NCBI RefSeq assembly: GCF_013423955.1
Contig: NZ_JACCKX010000001.1
Location: 3,100,001-3,164,000, forward strand
Length of the DNA: 64,000 nucleotides
Direction of reading: 5' to 3'
Source: Ottowia beijingensis
GTDB taxonomy: Bacteria; Pseudomonadota; Gammaproteobacteria; Burkholderiales; Burkholderiaceae_C
The notes beneath the pieces were generated by a model that saw nothing but the letters and a program-made list of their open reading frames with translations, made no database searches and had not been told where the DNA came from. Below are positions 32,318 to 41,392 of the stretch, piece after piece (the stretch's first letter is position 1; each line of letters opens with the position of its first letter). A program made the translations under genes and the position numbers.

Positions 32318-33455
32318 CCGCCGCCACCCACGCCCCCATCGTCGTGCTCGGCACCGGCTTCGGTGCGCTGTCCACCGTGCGCGCGCTGCGCGCGGGCGGC
32401 TGCACCGATCCGATCACGATGATCGGCCCGCGTGCAGAACTGCATTACCTGCCGGGCACCATCTGGATTCCCAGCGGCCTGCGCACGCGCGCCGACCTGG
32501 TGGTGCCGCTGGGCAACTTCTTCCAGCGCATGAACGTGCAGCACCATCAGGCCAGCGTCACCGGCCTGTCGGATGACGGGCGCGTGGTGCACACCACGGC
32601 GGGCGATGTGGCCAACCACGCGCTGGTCATTGCCAGCGGTGCGCGCTTCATCCGCAAGCTGCCGGGCATCGAGCACGCCGTCGTGCCCTGCGAAGGCATC
32701 GACGCCGCCGAGCGCGTGCGCGACCGTTTGCGCGCCATGGACGGCGGCACCATCGCCATCGGCTTCGGCGCCAACCCCCACGAGCCAAGCGCCGTGCGCG
32801 GTGGGCCGATGTTCGAGTTCCTGTTTGGCATCGAGCGCCAGTTGCGCCGCGAGGGCCGGCGCGAGCAGTTCAAGCTGGTGTTCTTCAACCCTCGCCCAAG
32901 CCCGGCATCCGCCTGGGCGAGAAGACGGTGGCGCAACTGCTGGCGCGCATGCAGCGCCAGGGCATCGAGACGCACCTGGGCCACAAGATGCTGCGCTTCG
33001 AGGCCGACAAGGTGGTCACCGAGGGCGGCGAGTTCGCGGCCGATCTGATCCTGTTCATGCCGGGGCTCACCGGGCCGGCCTGGCTGGAGCACTCCGCGCT
33101 GCCGCGTTCGCCCGGCGGCATGGTGGCGGCCGATGCGCAGTGCCGCGTGGCCGGCTTCGAGCGCGTCTACGTGGTCGGCGACAGCGGCAGCTTTCCCGGC
33201 CCCGACTGGATGCCCAAGCAGGCCCACATGGCCGATCTGCAGGCCGAGGCCGCGGCGCACAACCTGCTGGCCGAGCTGGCGGGCGGGCGGGGCGAGCGCG
33301 GCTTCAAGGTCGAACTGGTCTGCATCATCGACGCCATCGACCAGGGCACGCTGGTCTACCGCACCGAGCAGCAGCAGATCGTGCTGCCGCCCAACCGCCT
33401 GATGCACTGGGCCAAGCGCAGCTTCGAGCGGCGCTACCTGAGGCACTACCAATGA
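32314..33455 (+). CDS. SQR-like FAD-dependent oxidoreductase, frame-disrupted
   Basis: 380 aa after restoring one C at about 32890 (AACCCTCGCCC; gives FFNPSPKPGIRLGEK). N-terminal dinucleotide fold VVLGTGFGALSTVRAL, a mid ATG-like IASGARF motif and C-terminal VYVVGDSG FAD contact. The overall plan is that of sulfide:quinone oxidoreductase/flavocytochrome c reductases, but the catalytic KCAGAP motif seen in the next gene is absent. It may be a divergent partner or act on another sulfur substrate. Starts in an ATGA overlap with the TolC-like gene. Confidence 0.72.
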
Positions 33456-33506
33456 AGGCCGTGCCGTGCCAGTCGATTTGAATCAACCCACCACCAAGGA
33501 GACACC

Positions 33507-34853
33507 ATGACCGAACGCTCCCACCGCGGGCCCACGCGCCCGCCATCCCGCCGCGACATGCTGCGCGCCATGGGCGCCGCGCCCATCGCCGTCGGCGCCC
33601 TGCAGGCCGCCCCTGTCGCGCAGGCGCAGACCAGCAACAGCAAGGCGCACATCGTGATCGCCGGCAGCGGCCTGGGCGGCATTGCCGTGGCCAGCCGCCT
33701 GCGCGCGCTGCTGCCGCAGGCGAAGATCACCATCGTCGACGCCAAGCAGGAGCACAACTACCAGCCCGGCTACACCCTGGTGGCCAGCGGCGTGTGGCCG
33801 ATCGAGAAGGTGCGCGACCGCAACGCCGACTTCATCCCTGCCGGCGTGGAATGGGTGCAGGAGATGGTGGCCGCGTTCGACCCCGCCAGCAACAGCCTGA
33901 CCACCACCAGCGGCCAGAAGATCGGCTACGACTACCTCGTCGTCGCCACCGGCCTGCACCTCGACTATGCGCAGATCGAAGGCATGGACGTGGCCGCCAT
34001 CGGCCAGAACGGCATGGGCAGCGTTTACGCCAGCCCGCAGGCCGCGCTGGCCACCTGGCAGGCCATGGACGCCTACCGCGCCAAGGGCGGCCAGGCCGTG
34101 ATGACGCTGCCGCCCGGCGCGCTGAAATGCGCCGGCGCGCCGCTGAAGATGACCTTCATGATCGCCGACCGCCTGCGCCAGGCCGGCACCATGGGCCAGT
34201 CGAAGGTGGACTTCTACAGCGCGCTGGCCGACGACACCGTGTTCGGCGTCAAGGCCGTCAACGACAACGTGCTGGCGCGCTGGAAGGCGCTGGGCATCAA
34301 CACCCACTACCTGCAGAAGCTGGTGGCGGTGGACCTGGGCGCGCGCAAGGCCGTCTTCACCTCGCCCGAGGGCGAGCGCACCAGCGTCGACTACGACTTC
34401 CTGCACGTGGTGCCGCCCATGCGCGCGCCCGACGTGGTGAAGAACAGCGACCTGTCGGCCAAGCAGGGCCCCATGGCCGGCGGCGGCTGGCTGGAGGTGA
34501 GCAAGGACACGCTGCAGCACCTGCGCTACCCCAACGTGTTCGGCGTGGGCGACATCAACGGCACGCCGCGCGGCAAGACGGCGGCCACCGTCAAGAAGAG
34601 CGCGCCGCTGGTGGCGCACAACCTGGCGCGCGTGATCGCGGGGCAGCCGGCCGACCAGATCTTCGACGGCTACACCTCGTGCCCGATGATCGTGCGCGAA
34701 GGCTCGGCCATGCTGATCGAGTTCGACTACGAGGGCAAGCTCACGCCCTCGCTGCCGATGATCGAGCCGCTGCAGGAGAGCTTCATGGCCTGGTTCATGA
34801 AGTACCGCCTGCTCAAGCCCGCCTACATCGCGGTCATGAAGGGCCGCGTGTGA
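33507..34853 (+). CDS. Sulfide:quinone oxidoreductase-like flavoprotein with Tat signal
   Basis: 448 aa. Tat signal SRRDMLRAMG (residues 14-23) predicts export. FAD motif GSGLGG at 53-58. The redox cysteines expected for SQR are in ALKCAGAP (about Cys208) and YTSCPM (about Cys392). A C-terminal amphipathic region (ESFMAWFMKYRLL) could dip in the membrane. By family it oxidises H2S to persulfide/polysulfide and passes electrons to quinone. AAGGAG lies before the ATG. It sits 51 bp after the first flavoprotein. Confidence 0.83.
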   Translation: MTERSHRGPTRPPSRRDMLRAMGAAPIAVGALQAAPVAQAQTSNSKAHIVIAGSGLGGIAVASRLRALLPQAKITIVDAKQEHNYQPGYTLVASGVWPIEKVRDRNADFIPAGVEWVQEMVAAFDPASNSLTTTSGQKIGYDYLVVATGLHLDYAQIEGMDVAAIGQNGMGSVYASPQAALATWQAMDAYRAKGGQAVMTLPPGALKCAGAPLKMTFMIADRLRQAGTMGQSKVDFYSALADDTVFGVKAVNDNVLARWKALGINTHYLQKLVAVDLGARKAVFTSPEGERTSVDYDFLHVVPPMRAPDVVKNSDLSAKQGPMAGGGWLEVSKDTLQHLRYPNVFGVGDINGTPRGKTAATVKKSAPLVAHNLARVIAGQPADQIFDGYTSCPMIVREGSAMLIEFDYEGKLTPSLPMIEPLQESFMAWFMKYRLLKPAYIAVMKGRV

Positions 34854-34882
34854 CCACGCACTGAACCAAGGAGACACGAACC

Positions 34883-35239
34883 ATGTATGAAATCTGGCTG
34901 ATGCTGAACATCGTGTGGGAACTGGCCCTGTCCATCTGGCCCTGGCTGCTGGCGCTGGCCGTGCTGTGGCTGGTGCTGCTGGCCATGGCGCGCGGCGGCC
35001 GCGGCGCCGACTGGCGCGCCTGCCTGCCCAAGGCCGTGGCCCTGGGCGCGCTGCTGGGCGTGGTGATCTTCTTCGTCACCCCGCTGTGGAGCAAGTCTGG
35101 CCTGGGCGAAATGAAATACTGGGTCGACTGGGCCAACCTGATCGGCATCGCCGTGGCCTGGGCTGCCGCCGGCACGCTGTTCGCGTGGCCGCTGCTGACC
35201 TGGCTGCGCAAGTCGCGCCAGCGCCCGTCGCTCGTCTGA
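34883..35239 (+). CDS. Small membrane protein of the sulfide block
   Basis: 118 aa with three membrane spans (about residues 15-36, 50-67 and 82-103) separated by short basic loops. I do not recognise a named family. It follows the SQR-like gene by 29 bp with AAGGAG before the ATG, so it is co-transcribed. A role as membrane anchor or quinone-side partner of the flavoprotein is an inference from position only. Confidence 0.65.
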   Translation: MYEIWLMLNIVWELALSIWPWLLALAVLWLVLLAMARGGRGADWRACLPKAVALGALLGVVIFFVTPLWSKSGLGEMKYWVDWANLIGIAVAWAAAGTLFAWPLLTWLRKSRQRPSLV

Positions 35240-35276
35240 CGGTTATTCTTCGTCCTGCAAACCAAAGGAGCTTGTT

Positions 35277-35480
35277 ATGAAACTCAACGTCGGCGGCATC
35301 GACCGCATCCTGCGCATCGTCGTCGGTCTGGTGCTGATCGCCCTGGCCGTCACCGGCACCGTGGGCTGGTGGGGCTGGCTGGGCGTGATCCCGCTGGCCA
35401 CCGGCCTGTTCCGCTTCTGCCCCGCGTACACGCTGCTGGGCATGAACACCTGCCCGATCAAGGACCGCAGCTCGACCTGA
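35277..35480 (+). CDS. Second YgaP-like membrane protein (DUF2892)
   Basis: 67 aa beginning MKLNVGGIDRILRIVVGLVL, two hydrophobic stretches and a C-terminal RFCPAYTLLGMNTC with two cysteines, as in YgaP anchors. Only weakly like the copy at 30289-30495, so the two are paralogues rather than a recent duplication. AAAGGAG lies 9 bp before the ATG. Last gene of the block; a strong terminator follows. Confidence 0.82.
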   Translation: MKLNVGGIDRILRIVVGLVLIALAVTGTVGWWGWLGVIPLATGLFRFCPAYTLLGMNTCPIKDRSST

Positions 35481-35500
35481 GCGGCGCCGTCTGCGCCATG

Positions 35501-35529
35501 AAAAACGCCCGCAGATGCGGGCGTTTTTT
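35501..35529 (+). terminator. Rho-independent terminator of the efflux/sulfide block
   Basis: Stem AAAAACGCCCGCA (35501-35513) with TGCGGGCGTTTTT (35516-35528), T-run 35524-35529. Confidence 0.88.
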
Positions 35530-35562
35530 CAGCCGTTTCACGCGGCTGCCTCAAGAATGATA

Positions 35563-35622
35563 GGGGGTATATGGTTTTGCGCTTGTCTGGCGGGCGCTAC
35601 CGAGTATCTATAGGGAGAGTAT
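35563..35622. repeat. 53-bp-period element, family B, degenerate copy
   Basis: GGGGGTAT at 35563 and GGGAGAGTAT near 35613 flank GCGCTTG and GGCGGGCGCT. The spacing is off by one or two bases and both end repeats are altered. Confidence 0.5.
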
Positions 35623-35643
35623 AAGGAAGAAAAGCTCCACTGA

Positions 35644-35725
35644 AGGAGCGGCCTTGGCCGCGATGTGGCGATGGATCAGGCGGATGCACCCCATCGCGGG
35701 CGAACCCGCTCCCGCACAAAAGCAG
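35644..35725. repeat. REP-like pair, family F
   Basis: AGGAGCGGCCTTGGCCGCGAT and, facing it, ATCGCGGGCGAACCCGCTCCC. Confidence 0.65.
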
Positions 35726-35751
35726 CCACTCCACGCGTCATCGAAAGGCAG

Positions 35752-35855
35752 CGGAGCAGGCCATGCCAGCGGCAGCCGTGCCCGGACCTGCGCCGGGCAC
35801 TGGCTGCGTCCCCTCGCGCAGCAGAGGGGAAGGCGCGTCAGCGCCTCAGGGGGTG
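35752..35855. repeat. Gene-end repeat, family C copy 2
   Basis: GCGGAGCAGGCCATGCCAGCGG through AGAGGGGAAGGCGCG and CAGCGCCTCAGGGGGTGTC. It ends exactly at the stop codon of the minus-strand gene ending at 35856. Confidence 0.65.
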
Positions 35856-36818
35856 TCACTCAATCTTTACGCCCGCATCGCGCACGATCTTCTCCATGCC
35901 CTGGTAGTCGCGCTGCAACTGCTGGGTGAAGGCTTCGGGCGTCATCGCCAGCGGCTCGGCGCCCTGGTCGTGGATGGCCTTCTGCATCTCGGGCGTGGCC
36001 AGCAGCTTGTTCACCGCGCCGTTCATCTGCGCCACGATGGGGGCGGGCGCACCGGCCGGCATCAGCAGGCCGTACCAGGTGCTCATGTCGAAGCCGGCGT
36101 AGCCGCTTTCGGCCACGGTGGGCACGTCGGGCAGGCTGGTGCTGCGCTTGGCCGAGGTGACGGCCAGCGGGCGCAGCTTGCCCGCCTTGACCTGCGCCAT
36201 GGCCGACGGCACCGACGACACCAGCAGGTCCACGTTGCCGGCCAGCGCGTCCATCAGCGCCGGGTTGGAGCCCTTGTAGGGCACGTGGCGCAGCTTGATG
36301 CCCGCGGCCTTCTCGAACTGGTCGCCCGCCAGGTGGATGGTGGTGCCGTTGCCGGGCGAGCCGTAGGTCACGGTGTCGGGCGCGGCCTTGGCGGCGGCCA
36401 CCACGTCGGCCAGCGTCTTGTATTTGCTGTTCATACTGGTGGCGATGATCACGGGCGACCAGGCCACGTGCGCCACGGGCGTGAAGTCCTTCACCGGGTT
36501 CCACGGCAGGCTCTTGTACAGCCAGGGGCCGACGACCAGGTTGTCCTTCTGGCCCATCACCATGTCGTAGCCGTCGGGCTTGCCCTTGGCCGCTTCGGTG
36601 ATGCCCAGCGTGCCGCCGGCGCCGGCCTTGTTATCGGGCACGATGGTCCACTGGTTGGCCTCGGTCAGCTTCTGCGCCACCAGCCGGCCCAGGATGTCGG
36701 TGCCGCCACCGGGCGGGAAGGGGATGACCATGCGGATGTTCTTGGTCGGGTAGGTCTGGGCGTGGGCGGCGGAGGCGATCAGGCCGATGGCCAGGGCAGA
36801 GGCGATTGGGCGGAACAT
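35856..36818 (-). CDS. Tripartite tricarboxylate transporter substrate-binding protein (Bug/TctC family)
   Basis: 320-aa periplasmic binding protein. Signal peptide MFRPIASALAIGLIASAAHA. The family opening YPTKNIRMVIPFPPGGGTDI and the second ligand loop around YGSPGNGTTIHLAGDQF are intact. Bug proteins are hugely expanded in Comamonadaceae and Bordetella and are mostly orphan, as here: no TctA/TctB genes are adjacent. Ligand unknown (di- or tricarboxylates, amides or aromatic acids in characterised cases). Confidence 0.9.
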   Translation of the reverse strand: MFRPIASALAIGLIASAAHAQTYPTKNIRMVIPFPPGGGTDILGRLVAQKLTEANQWTIVPDNKAGAGGTLGITEAAKGKPDGYDMVMGQKDNLVVGPWLYKSLPWNPVKDFTPVAHVAWSPVIIATSMNSKYKTLADVVAAAKAAPDTVTYGSPGNGTTIHLAGDQFEKAAGIKLRHVPYKGSNPALMDALAGNVDLLVSSVPSAMAQVKAGKLRPLAVTSAKRSTSLPDVPTVAESGYAGFDMSTWYGLLMPAGAPAPIVAQMNGAVNKLLATPEMQKAIHDQGAEPLAMTPEAFTQQLQRDYQGMEKIVRDAGVKIE

Positions 36819-36916
36819 CTGGGGCGGGCTTTCTGTAAGAAGTGAAACTGGATGGGCAATGTTAGCGCGCTGCGGGGTCTTGCGCAGGCGCTGACCCTGC
36901 CGCGGCGGTTGACCAT

Positions 36917-36950
36917 GAAAAACGCCCGCTGGCGCCGGTCCAGCGGGCGT
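36917..36950 (-). terminator. Rho-independent terminator of the thiolase gene
   Basis: Read on the minus strand: stem ACGCCCGCTGG (36950-36940) with CCAGCGGGCGT (36932-36922), followed by TTTTT. Confidence 0.82.
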
Positions 36951-36975
36951 GGGCAGCTATCTGCCGGATAGCGGA

Positions 36976-38160
36976 TTACATGCGCTCGAAGATCGCCGCA
37001 ATGCCCTGGCCGCCGCCAATGCACATGGTGACCAGCGCGTATTGGCCCTGGATGCGCTGCAACTCGTACAGCGCCTTCACGGTGATCAGCGCGCCGGTGG
37101 CGCCGATGGGGTGGCCCAGCGAGATGCCCGAGCCGTTGGGGTTGACCTTGGCCGGGTCGGCGCCCAGGCCCTTGGTGACGGCGCAGGCCTGCGCGGCGAA
37201 GGCCTCGTTGGCCTCGATCACGTCCATCTGGTCGATCTTCATGCCCAGCTTCTTCAACAGCATCTGCGTGGCCGGCACGGGGCCGATGCCCATGGTCTTG
37301 GGCTCGACGCCGGCGTGCGCGTAGCCCACCAGGCGGGCCAGCGGCTTGGCACCGCGCGCCTTGGCGGCGCCGGCTTCCATCAGCACCACGGCGGCGGCGG
37401 CGTCGTTGATGCCGCTGGCGTTGGCGGCCGTGACGGTGCCGTTCTCCTTCACGAACACCGGCTTCATCTTCTGGAAGTCCTCCAGCTTGGCGCCGGCGCG
37501 GAAATGCTCGTCCTTGTCGAAGGTGACGTCGCCCTTGCGGCCCTTGCTGACCACGGGGACGATCTGGTCCTTGAAGCGGCCCTCGGCCCAGGCCTTTTCG
37601 GCGCGCTGGTGGCTTTCCAGTGCCAGCGCGTCCTGGTCCTCGCGCGTGATGCCGTGCTCGGCCGCCACGTTCTCGGCCGTCACACCCATGTGGATGGTGT
37701 GGAACGGGTCGTGCAGCGCGCCGACCATCATGTCGATCATCTTGGTGTCGCCCATGCGCGCGCCGAAGCGCGTGGCCAGGCTGGCATAGGGCGCGCGGCT
37801 CATGTTCTCGGCGCCGCCGCCGATGGCGACGTCGTAGTCGCCCAGCAGGATGCCCTGGCTGGCCGACACGATGGCCTGCAGGCCCGAGCCGCACAGGCGG
37901 TTCACGTTCATGGCCGGCGTCTCCTTGGGGCAGCCGCCGTTGATGGCCGCCACGCGCGACAGGTACATGTCGCGCGGTTCGGTGTTGACGACGTGGCCGA
38001 AGACCACGTGGCCCACGTCCTTGCCCTCGACGGCAGCGCGCGCCAGCGCCTCCTTGACGACGAGCGCGCCCAGATCGACGGTGGGGGTGTCCTTCAGGCT
38101 GCCGCCAAAGGTTCCGATGGCGGTGCGCACACCGCTGACGACGACGACTTCACGTGCCAT
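36976..38160 (-). CDS. bktB: Beta-ketothiolase (acetyl-CoA C-acyltransferase), BktB type
   Basis: 394 aa, full length. Condenses or cleaves 3-ketoacyl-CoA. Catalytic Cys in NRLCGSGLQA (about residue 90), His in GHPIGATG (about 350) and second Cys in CIGGGQG (about 380). From memory it closely resembles BktB of Cupriavidus necator over its whole length, including REVVVVSGVRTAIGTFGGSL. BktB supplies C4-C5 precursors for PHA; a PHA synthase gene is at 1-1205. Single gene with its own terminator. Confidence 0.9.
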   Translation of the reverse strand: MAREVVVVSGVRTAIGTFGGSLKDTPTVDLGALVVKEALARAAVEGKDVGHVVFGHVVNTEPRDMYLSRVAAINGGCPKETPAMNVNRLCGSGLQAIVSASQGILLGDYDVAIGGGAENMSRAPYASLATRFGARMGDTKMIDMMVGALHDPFHTIHMGVTAENVAAEHGITREDQDALALESHQRAEKAWAEGRFKDQIVPVVSKGRKGDVTFDKDEHFRAGAKLEDFQKMKPVFVKENGTVTAANASGINDAAAAVVLMEAGAAKARGAKPLARLVGYAHAGVEPKTMGIGPVPATQMLLKKLGMKIDQMDVIEANEAFAAQACAVTKGLGADPAKVNPNGSGISLGHPIGATGALITVKALYELQRIQGQYALVTMCIGGGQGIAAIFERM

Positions 38161-38334
38161 GACTTGGTTCTCCTGGTTGGTTCTCGGGGTGGGGTTGTAA
38201 GGGTCTTGCCCCCACAGTATGCCGCCATCCGGCTGCGGGCCGCTGACAGCGCCGCGCCGAATGTGACAGTCATCAAATCATCACAATCTGAGAATATCGT
38301 GAAGGGTTGCGATGAATCGCCTGGAGCACCGACC

Positions 38335-39238
38335 GTGAGCGAAGAAGAACTGATGCGCCGCCTGCGCGGCGACCTGCTGGACGGCTTTGACGAAGAGCTG
38401 GAGATGGAGCTGGAAGACCGCAACATCGACGCGGTGGCCGGCGTGCTGACCGATTCGGCCGACTACAAGGCGGCGCGCCAGCAGTATTTCCGCGAGCTGT
38501 TCCGCCTGCAGGGCGAACTGGTGAAGCTGCAGGACTGGGTGGCCACCACCAAGCGCAAGGTGGTGATCGTGTTCGAGGGCGCGACGCGGCCGGCAAGGGC
38601 GGCGTGATCAAGCGCATCACCCAGCGGCTGAACCCGCGCGTGGCCCGCGTGGTGGCGCTGCCGGCGCCCAACGACCGCGAGAAGACGCAGTGGTACTTCC
38701 AGCGCTACGTGCCGCACCTGCCGGCAGGTGGCGAGCTGGTGCTGTTCGACCGCAGCTGGTACAACCGCGCCGGCGTCGAGCGCGTGATGGGCTTTGCACC
38801 GACGACGAGCTGGAGGAGTTCTTCCGCACCGTGCCCGAGTTCGAGAAGATGCTGGTGCGCTCTGGCATCGTGCTGATCAAGTACTGGTTCAGCATCAGCG
38901 ACGAGGAGCAGAACCTGCGCTTCCTCGGCCGCATCCACGACCCGCTGAAGCAGTGGAAGCTCAGCCCCATGGACCTGGAAAGCCGCCGCCGCTGGGAGGA
39001 CTACACCAAGGCCAAAGAGGACATGCTGCAGCGCACGCACATCCCCGAGGCGCCGTGGTGGGTGGTGCCGGCCGACGACAAGAAGAAGGCGCGGCTGAAC
39101 TGCATCACGCACCTGCTGAGCCAACTGCCGTATCAGGAAGTGGAGCGCCCCGAAGTCGTGCTGCCGCCGCGCGTGCGCCACGAGGACTACGTGCGCCACC
39201 CGGTGCCCGACAGCATGATCGTGCCGCAGGTGTTCTGA
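38335..39238 (+). CDS. ppk2: Polyphosphate kinase 2, two frame breaks
   Basis: 301 aa after restoring a C at about 38582 (GAGGGCGCGAC; GGCC gives [12 protein letters not shown]) and a T at about 38797 (GGCTTTGCACC; TTTT gives [11 protein letters not shown]). Walker [10 protein letters not shown] and the lid/Walker B region [16 protein letters not shown] are conserved. Transfers phosphate between polyphosphate and nucleotides; subclass (NDP or NMP) uncertain. Start taken as GTG 38335, with GGAG upstream. The ATG at 38353 is possible. Followed 140 bp later by an Ap4A phosphorylase. Confidence 0.85.
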
Positions 39239-39378
39239 CCCGCCGCACCGCGCGGCTTTGGCCGCGCGCCTGCAGGCCTGCCCCGGGCTTGGGTAGGATG
39301 CGCCGGAAGGGGCCGGGCGCCACACCACCCGTGGGCGCCGCGGCCGTGTTTCATGGTTCCGATTTCCGAGGGCACCCC

Positions 39379-40239
39379 ATGACGAGCGATTTCCTGCAAC
39401 AGGTCGACGAACGCGCCCAGGGCGCCCTGGCCTCGGGCGACCTGCAACCCCTGGTCACCGAACAGACCGAGCTGGTCGATGGCGGCCTGCGCTTTCTGGC
39501 GCGCTCGGTGTCTACGCTGGCGGGCAAGCGCACGCTGATTCCCGGCGGCCCGCGTGATCCGAACTTCAACCCTTTTCTCTCGCCCGATCCGGCGCTCACC
39601 GTGGGGCCGCTGGGCGATGCGCACACGGCGATCCTGAACAAGTTTCCGATCTCGGCGCGCCACCTCGTCATCGCGACGAAGACGTTCAGCGAGCAACTCG
39701 AACCGCTGGACCGCAGCGACTTCGCCGCGCTGGCGCGCGTGCTGGTGGCTGCCGGCGGGCTGGGCTTTCACAACGGCGGCACGGCCGCGGGCGCCAGCCA
39801 GCGCCACAAGCACCTGCAGTGGATTCCGCGCGCCGAAGGCAACGCCAGCCTCGACCTGTGGTGGCCCGGCCTGCCGGCCGACGCGGCGCCGCTGGCCACG
39901 GCGCAGCACCCGCAACTGGCCGTGCGGCACTGCTTCGTGCGCATCGCCGGCGGGCCGGGCGTGTCGGTCGAGGCGTTGGCCGACAGCCTGCACGCCGGCT
40001 ACACGCGGGCGCTGGCGCAGCTCGGGCTGGCGCCCAACGGCAGCGGCCTGCTGCCGCCCTCCAACCTGCTGATCGCCGACGGCTGGCTGCTGCTGGTGCC
40101 GCGCAGCCGCGAGCATTTCGAGGGCGTCTCGGTCAACGCGCTGGCCTTCGGCGGCACCTTCTACGCGCAGGAGGCCGACAAGCTGGCCGCGCTGAAGGCG
40201 GCCGGGCCGCTGGCGGCGCTGGCGGCCGTGGGGGTTTGA
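39379..40239 (+). CDS. Ap4A phosphorylase / ATP adenylyltransferase
   Basis: 286 aa. HIT-superfamily active site GASQRHKHLQW (about residues 138-148), where the His after Lys is the nucleotidylated residue. PPSNLLIADGWLLLVPRS belongs to the C-terminal ATP-adenylyltransferase domain. By family it splits diadenosine tetraphosphate with phosphate to ATP + ADP, or makes ATP from ADP and APS. Cytoplasmic. Same strand as ppk2, so a shared nucleotide/phosphate theme is plausible. Confidence 0.82.
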   Translation: MTSDFLQQVDERAQGALASGDLQPLVTEQTELVDGGLRFLARSVSTLAGKRTLIPGGPRDPNFNPFLSPDPALTVGPLGDAHTAILNKFPISARHLVIATKTFSEQLEPLDRSDFAALARVLVAAGGLGFHNGGTAAGASQRHKHLQWIPRAEGNASLDLWWPGLPADAAPLATAQHPQLAVRHCFVRIAGGPGVSVEALADSLHAGYTRALAQLGLAPNGSGLLPPSNLLIADGWLLLVPRSREHFEGVSVNALAFGGTFYAQEADKLAALKAAGPLAALAAVGV

Positions 40240-40260
40240 GCCGTGCTGCGGCTGGCTGGG

Positions 40261-40402
40261 TGATTCCGTTTTCACCTCAAGGCGTCAACCATCGTCATCC
40301 CGGCGAAAGCCGGGATCCATGCGTTCCGCACGTGCGTCGTCTGGGTTCCGGCTTGCGCCGGAATGACGGGATTCATGTGGTTTCGATCTGGACATGGAAT
40401 GA
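40261..40402. repeat. REP/BIME-like repeat, family D copy 3 (inverted)
   Basis: Reverse orientation of 24921-25052: CGTCATCCCGGCGAAAGCCGG, then TTCCGGCTTGCGCCGGAATGA and ATCTGGACATGGAAT. Confidence 0.7.
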
Positions 40403-40477
40403 GCCCGCAGGCGCGAAGGGCGGCGCTGCCAGCGGGGCTGCGGCGCTTCGCGGCTTCCGCCGCTCCTACAGGATCAT

Positions 40478-40539
40478 GGGGAGTATCGGTTGTCAGCGCC
40501 AGAATGACGGGCGCTGCAGGCTGACTATATGGGGAGTAT
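40478..40539. repeat. 53-bp-period element, family B copy 2
   Basis: GGGGAGTAT at 40478-40486 and 40531-40539, exactly 53 bp apart. The interior carries CAGCGCC and GGGCGCTGCAGGCTGA. A family G half (GCGGCTTCCGCCGCTCC) precedes it at 40450. Confidence 0.78.
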
Positions 40540-40558
40540 CTGGTGATTCGAAGCCGCA

Positions 40559-41328
40559 TCACGCCGTGCGGACATCTGCCACCGGCTCGGCACCGAAGTC
40601 GGCGCGCGCCAGGTAGGCCAGCACGCGCCGCGCCGCGTCGTCCGCGCTGGTGAGCTGGCCGCCGCGCTTCAGCTGCTCGAAGCTGCCGCGATCGGGAAAG
40701 GCCGCCGCATCGGCGCCGCGCAATTGCACCTGCATGTCGGTGTCGATCACGCCCGGCGCCAGCGAGCACACCTTGGCACCGTTGGGCACCAGCGCCTCGT
40801 CCAGCGCCAGGCAGCGGGTGAAGTGGTCCATGCCCGCCTTGGCCGCGCAGTAGGCGGCCTGCGAGGCCATGGCGCGCCGGCCCAGGCCGGACGAGATGTT
40901 GAGCACCTTGCGCACGCCCGGCCAGGCGCGCGTGGCGTGCAGAAAGGCGGCGGTCAGCTGCATCGGCGCCTCCAGCCCCACGCGCAGGGCGTTGGCCAGA
41001 TCGGCCGGCGCGGCGTCGCGCAGCGGCACGATGGCGGGGATGACGCCGGCGTTGTTGATCAGCGCGCTGCTGGCGAAGGCGGCGCCGTCGTGCGCGGCCA
41101 GCCAGTCGGCCAGGCGCGCGGCCACGGGGCGGCGTCGGCCAGGTCGGCGGACCATTGCGTCAGCGTGGCACCCGCGGCGGCGGCGCGGCTGGCCAGCGCC
41201 TCGTCGGGCCGGCGCGCCAGCGTCAGCACGGTGTGGCCGGGCGCCAGCAGCTGCCCGGCCATGGCGTGGCCCATGCCGCGCGAGGCGCCGGTGAGGATGA
41301 ACAGGTGGCGGGTGGTGGCGGCGGTCAT
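40559..41328 (-). CDS. SDR-family oxidoreductase, frame-disrupted
   Basis: 256 aa after restoring one C at about 41127 (GACGCCGCCCCGTGG on the minus strand; a fifth C gives DAAPVAARL). Classical short-chain dehydrogenase: TGASRGMG cofactor loop (residues 14-21), NNAG, and catalytic Ser...YCAAK. YxxxK and a PGVIDTDM loop after it are intact. Sepiapterin-reductase-like or benzil-reductase-like substrates are possible; not determinable here. Start ATG 41328. Confidence 0.82.
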
Positions 41329-41348
41329 GGCGTTGAAGTCTTGCAGGG

Positions 41349-41383
41349 AAAAAGAAAAGGGTGCTGCAATCTATGCAGCACCC
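41349..41383 (-). terminator. Rho-independent terminator after the SYLF gene
   Basis: Minus-strand stem GGGTGCTGCA / TGCAGCACCC (41383-41359), followed by CCTTTTCTTTTT. Confidence 0.75.
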
Positions 41384-41392
41384 TGGGTCGGG

